This document shows positions 60,882 to 64,000 of a stretch of 64,000 nt of DNA, piece by piece; position 1 is the stretch's first letter, and each line of letters opens with the position of its first letter. The stretch covers positions 434,001 through 498,000 of the forward strand of contig NZ_OMPN01000001.1 of NCBI RefSeq assembly GCF_900291975.1, read 5' to 3'. Source of the stretch: Agathobaculum massiliense (GTDB taxonomy: Bacteria > Bacillota > Clostridia > Oscillospirales > Butyricicoccaceae). The notes under the pieces are model-generated. The model was not told the origin of the DNA. It did not search any database and worked only from the letters and a program-made list of their open reading frames with translations. The translations under genes were made by a program, and so were the position numbers.

Positions 60882-60897
60882 ATTGAAACGTTTTAAT
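60882..60897 (+). promoter_or_regulatory. LacI-type operator before the cupin-eda-kdgK operon
   Basis: ATTGAAACGTTTTAAT at 60882-60897 (centre 60889) matches the operator at 54219 over the whole core. It lies about 40 bases before the cupin start and overlaps the likely promoter (TTTAATATAAAAT region). This ties the aldolase/kinase operon to the LacI regulator 6.5 kb away. Confidence 0.7.
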
Positions 60898-60928
60898 ATA
60901 AAATTATCACGAGGTGAAACAAACAGAT

Positions 60929-61384
60929 ATGAAGTTACCCATCCATAACATTAATGAAATGAAAATCAGCGGCGTTTCCATACAGCTTAATCCGCAGGAG
61001 AACGAATACAAGGAGCGCTATTTCCAGTGGACGCCCTACAATCTGAAAACCTCTTTTAACGGACAGGAAATCATCTCCGGCCGACTAATCGGCTGGCATC
61101 ATGCACCAGTATTCACGGAAGTAGAAACACATGGCAGCGATGAAATGTTTTTCTTCACCCACGGTGAATGTATTATGATCTTCTGCGATCTGAAAAATGG
61201 TATTCCTGCACTGGAAACCGTACAGCTTGCCCGTATCCCTGCTGGGACCCAGGTGCTAGTTCATGCGGGCAAAGCTCACTTTGTCCCTGTAGCCACGGGT
61301 GATTATTTTGAAGCTGTACTGTATGCCCCTGTGCAGGATTCCCCGCGAGCCAGTCTTGCAGAACCCATAGAGGGTATTGTATAA
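60929..61384 (+). CDS. Cupin protein, ureidoglycolate-lyase-like fold
   Basis: A 151-residue single-domain cupin. Its central part GRLIGWHHAPVFTEVETHGSDEMFFFTHGECIMIFCD and the later IPAGTQVLVHAGKAHFVPVATGDYFEAVLY carry His/Glu residues at cupin metal positions. The arrangement recalls AllA-type ureidoglycolate lyases, but the context is sugar-acid breakdown. A lyase, isomerase or lactonase role on the pathway is possible. The ATG at 60929 is preferred; the GTG at 60914 overlaps the GAGGTGA site. Confidence 0.65.
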   Translation: MKLPIHNINEMKISGVSIQLNPQENEYKERYFQWTPYNLKTSFNGQEIISGRLIGWHHAPVFTEVETHGSDEMFFFTHGECIMIFCDLKNGIPALETVQLARIPAGTQVLVHAGKAHFVPVATGDYFEAVLYAPVQDSPRASLAEPIEGIV

Positions 61385-61412
61385 TCTATTCCTTTTCGAG
61401 AGGTCTGACCAT

Positions 61413-62063
61413 ATGAGAAAAAATATTATTCAACAGGTCGAACTGCATAAACTGATCGCGATCGTCCGCGGCATTCCGCACGATCAATGCATGCCGCTTG
61501 CGCAGGCGCTTTACGACGGCGGCATCCGCCTGCTTGAGATCCCTTTCAACCAACAGGAGCCGGACTCTTTCCTACAGACCGCGCGGACTATTTCCGACCT
61601 TTCCAACGCATTTAGCGGAAAGCTACTCATCGGTGCGGGCACAGTCGTCAGCACAGAACTGGTGCGCCTTGCCGCTGACGCAGGCGCACAATATATCATT
61701 TCCCCCGATACCAAAGAGTCGGTTATCGCGGAGACTCGCGAGCGCGGACTGGTATCCATGCCCGGCGCGATGACACCTACCGAGATCACACTGGCGCACC
61801 AGTCCGGTGCGGACTTTGTCAAGCTGTTCCCCGCCGGCGCGCTGAGTGTGGATTACTTCAAAGCGGTCTTTGCGCCGCTGGGACATATCAAGTATTTGGC
61901 GGTCGGCGGTATCAACACCGAAAACATCCCCGCGTTTCTCAAGGCCGGCTGCTGCGGCTTCGGCATCGGCGGTAATCTTGTCAACAAAACGTGGGCAGCT
62001 GAAGGCGCTTTCGACCGGATCACCGCAGTCGCGCAGGACTTTTGCTGCGCAGTAAGGAGTTAA
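61413..62063 (+). CDS. eda: KDPG/KHG aldolase
   Basis: A 216-residue class I aldolase that splits 2-keto-3-deoxy-6-phosphogluconate to pyruvate and glyceraldehyde 3-phosphate. Visible are LIAIVRGI, then GGIRLLEIPFNQQEP with the catalytic Glu, LLIGAGTVVSTELVRLAADAGAQYIISPDTKESVI, and DFVKLFPAGAL with the Schiff-base Lys. AVGGINTENIPAFLKAG binds phosphate. GAGAGG precedes the ATG at 61413. It sits four bases before the kinase gene. Confidence 0.94.
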   Translation: MRKNIIQQVELHKLIAIVRGIPHDQCMPLAQALYDGGIRLLEIPFNQQEPDSFLQTARTISDLSNAFSGKLLIGAGTVVSTELVRLAADAGAQYIISPDTKESVIAETRERGLVSMPGAMTPTEITLAHQSGADFVKLFPAGALSVDYFKAVFAPLGHIKYLAVGGINTENIPAFLKAGCCGFGIGGNLVNKTWAAEGAFDRITAVAQDFCCAVRS

Positions 62064-62066
62064 ACC

Positions 62067-63089
62067 ATGCCCAAGATCATTACCTTTGGCGAAATCATGA
62101 TGCGCCTGAATCCGGAGGGATACCGCCGGATTGTACAGGCCGATCGTTTTGAGACCAGCTATGCCGGCGGCGAGGCGAATGTTGCCGTTTCCTTGGTACA
62201 GTACGGGATGGACACCGCCTTTGTTTCTAAGGTTCCTGCCCATGAGATCGGGCAGGCCGCAGTCAACGCGCTGCGCCGGTACGGGGTGGATACCGCGTAT
62301 ATGCTGCGCGGCGGACCGCGCCTTGGCACCTATTATGTGGAGAAAGGCGCTTCCCAGCGTCCGTCCAAAGTCATCTATGACCGCGCGGGTTCATCTATTG
62401 CGCTGGCAAAATCTGCGGAGTTCGATTGGCCAACAATCTTCAATGGAGCAGACTGGTTCCATTTTACCGGTATCACGCCGGCACTCAGCGAAACGCTTCC
62501 GGTCATTTGTCTGGAAGCGGTCCAGGCTGCGAAAAGTGCTGGCCTTACCGTCAGCTGTGATCTGAATTACCGCAACAAGCTTTGGAGCCGCGAAGAGGCG
62601 CGGACGGTCATGGAAACGCTGATGCCGTACGTCGACATATGCATTGCTAACGAGGAGGATGCGGCCGATGTATTTGGCATCCACGCAGAAAATACAGATG
62701 TCGACAGCGGCAAACTGTCGCATGAGGGCTATATCAGCGTAGCCAGGCAGCTCAGCGAGCGATTTAAATGCAGGGCGGTCGCCATTACGCTTCGCGGAAG
62801 CATCTCAGCCAGCGAAAACAACTGGGCAGCGATGCTGTATAACGGCAAACAGGCTTTCTTTTCACAGCAGTACCGCGTCCATATCGTCGATCGGGTCGGC
62901 GGCGGCGACAGCTTTGGCGGTGCGCTGATTTACGCTCTGCTCTCGCAGTACGACAACCAAAAGGCGATTGACTTCGCGGCGGCCGCCTCCTGCCTCAAGC
63001 ATTCTATCGAGCAGGACTTCAACCTGGTCAGTGTGGCAGAAGTCGAGTCGCTCGCAACTGGAAATACCTCTGGCAGGGTACAGCGCTAG
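62067..63089 (+). CDS. kdgK: 2-keto-3-deoxygluconate kinase, PfkB family
   Basis: A 340-residue ribokinase-type enzyme that phosphorylates KDG to KDPG. The start KIITFGEIMMRLNPEGYRRIV, the GGEANVAVSLVQYG motif and SCDLNYRNKLWS are typical of KdgK. The anion-hole and catalytic Asp lie in DRVGGGDSFGGALIYALL. Length and motifs point to KDG rather than fructose or ribose. With eda it closes a modified Entner-Doudoroff route from the dehydratase product. Confidence 0.92.
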   Translation: MPKIITFGEIMMRLNPEGYRRIVQADRFETSYAGGEANVAVSLVQYGMDTAFVSKVPAHEIGQAAVNALRRYGVDTAYMLRGGPRLGTYYVEKGASQRPSKVIYDRAGSSIALAKSAEFDWPTIFNGADWFHFTGITPALSETLPVICLEAVQAAKSAGLTVSCDLNYRNKLWSREEARTVMETLMPYVDICIANEEDAADVFGIHAENTDVDSGKLSHEGYISVARQLSERFKCRAVAITLRGSISASENNWAAMLYNGKQAFFSQQYRVHIVDRVGGGDSFGGALIYALLSQYDNQKAIDFAAAASCLKHSIEQDFNLVSVAEVESLATGNTSGRVQR

Positions 63090-63117
63090 GCACATGCACC
63101 CCCATATCTTTTAAAAA

Positions 63118-63148
63118 CAAACGGCAAGACAATGCGTCTTGCCGTTTG
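63118..63148 (+). terminator. Terminator after kdgK
   Basis: A 13-bp stem (63118-63130 with 63136-63148, loop AATGC) followed by CTTCTGCTTTCC, ending the sugar-acid cluster. Confidence 0.75.
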
Positions 63149-63193
63149 CTTCTGCTTTCCTATATTTTCGCAAACCGATCGCGAGGTGATCTC

Positions 63194-64000
63194 ATGATCA
63201 GCCTTATGCTGGCGAAAAAAATCTTATCCCTTTTTATTATCATGTTCATGGGCGTAGTTTTGGTAAAAAGCAAACTTGTTACACCCGAAAACAGCAAATG
63301 TCTTTCCGTCATATCGCTGTATGTCATCACACCATGCGTGATTCTCTCCGCTTTTCAAGTCGACTATACGCCGGATATTCAAAGCGGCTTTATCCTTGCC
63401 CTGATCGCTGCTGTTCTGGTTCATATCGTCCTGCTGCTTGTGACCAAAGCCTGCGGACATCTTTTCCATTTGACCGCGCTGGAGCGCGCGACGACGATCT
63501 ATTCCAATGCGGGCAGTCTGATTATTCCCATTGTATCCTCTGTCCTCGGAATAGAATGGGTCATCTACACCACCCCCTTTGTCGCGGTGCAGCTTTCTTT
63601 GATCTGGAGCCACGGAAAAATGCTGTTATCCGGTGATACGCATATCGAATGGCAGAAGATCTTCAAAAACATCAATATGGTGTTTATTTTTATCGGTATC
63701 TTCCTTTTTATCGCAGGGATCCGTTTCTCGCCCGTGCTGCAGGAAGCCATCGTGTCTACGGGAGATATGACCGGCCCGTTGGCCATGCTCGTAACGGGTA
63801 TCCTGATCGGCTCCATGGACTGGCGCAGGGTTCGCTCCTACCGCCGGCTATGGCTGGTCGCGCTGCTGCGCTTGATCGTGTCCCCCCTCCTGATCATTGC
63901 CGTTTTCTATTTTTCCCGACTCGCCGCCCTCGCGCCGGAAGGCGCACGCATCCTGTTCATCACGTTGCTTGCCGCCAGCACGCCCTCTTCGGCCGGCCTA
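63194..64000 (+). CDS. AEC-family (auxin efflux carrier-like) permease, cut by window edge
   Basis: The ATG at 63194 follows GAGGTGAT and the frame stays open to the window end (269 codons). About eight hydrophobic helices are visible: MLAKKILSLFIIMFMGVVLV at the start, ISLYVITPCVILSAF, ATTIYSNAGSLIIPIVSSVLG with the helix-break Asn/Gly typical of the family, and LLIIAVFYFSRLAAL. Bacterial AEC members export or exchange small organic acids such as malate, malonate or lactate. It may move an acid product of the preceding cluster, but a terminator separates them. Confidence 0.85.
   Translation, partial: MISLMLAKKILSLFIIMFMGVVLVKSKLVTPENSKCLSVISLYVITPCVILSAFQVDYTPDIQSGFILALIAAVLVHIVLLLVTKACGHLFHLTALERATTIYSNAGSLIIPIVSSVLGIEWVIYTTPFVAVQLSLIWSHGKMLLSGDTHIEWQKIFKNINMVFIFIGIFLFIAGIRFSPVLQEAIVSTGDMTGPLAMLVTGILIGSMDWRRVRSYRRLWLVALLRLIVSPLLIIAVFYFSRLAALAPEGARILFITLLAASTPSSAGL

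Noticed and set aside
1-64000. CRISPR arrays, rRNA genes, intact insertion sequences
   Set aside because: No regularly spaced repeats, no rRNA-like stretches and no full transposase frame were seen by reading; a repeat-finder and rRNA model search would settle this.

Overview
The window is GC-rich DNA from a low-GC-lineage relative with raised GC: a Bacillota chromosome, most likely a gut clostridium (Oscillospirales-like). This rests on a PolC-type replicative polymerase, strong AGGAGG ribosome sites, several TTG/GTG starts, split (two-gene) transketolases, TRAP/GPH sugar uptake and a cobalamin riboswitch. The taxonomic placement is inference.

Region 1 (1-14,750, all minus strand) is housekeeping. 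A pyrH-frr-uppS-cdsA-dxr-rseP-ispG-polC operon (UMP kinase, ribosome recycling, undecaprenyl and phospholipid precursors, MEP isoprenoid steps, site-2 protease, DNA polymerase III) is followed by two small conserved genes (DUF6054, DUF1835). A his operon then begins with a HisZ-HisG fusion and runs into hisD, cut by the window edge.

Region 2 (14,900-21,200) holds a BceAB-like ABC exporter with an unusually small permease, an EcsC-family gene, malic enzyme, a MATE exporter, and a small Cys-rich protein divergent from an XRE regulator across a perfect palindrome.

Region 3 (21,200-35,700) is sugar catabolism. It contains a split transketolase pair with a DeoR regulator, an AraC regulator with an IolB-like cupin, and a seven-gene operon (GPH symporter, TIM-barrel isomerase, Gfo/Idh/MocA dehydrogenase, Zn alcohol dehydrogenase, second split transketolase, Fe alcohol dehydrogenase). 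An AraC gene broken by a one-base frameshift sits divergent to that operon.

Region 4 (35,870-41,870) is a cobalamin-riboswitch operon with a consensus promoter. It encodes an exported CbiK-like chelatase lipoprotein, a repeat-domain lipoprotein with NEAT-like features, a BtuF-like binding protein, a FecCD permease and an ATPase with a C-terminal extension.

Region 5 (41,870-44,070) is decayed DNA: a CapA fragment, a tRNA-Ser 3' end with its terminator (a likely integration scar) and two broken Mu-like phage genes.

Region 6 (44,070-63,150) is a large sugar-acid cluster around a LacI regulator. Leftward genes are two aldo/keto reductases, a cupin-like protein, an Asp/Glu racemase-like protein, a mandelate-racemase-family dehydratase, an RraA-like protein, an old-yellow-enzyme-like reductase, an AroE-like dehydrogenase and a mannose-6-phosphate-isomerase-like cupin. 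Rightward genes are a third split transketolase, an FGGY kinase, a TRAP transporter, a cupin, KDPG aldolase and KDG kinase. Sites resembling TTGAAACGTTTTAAT lie before both arms, before the aldolase/kinase operon and by lacI itself, so the cluster looks like one regulon. The window ends inside an AEC-family permease gene.
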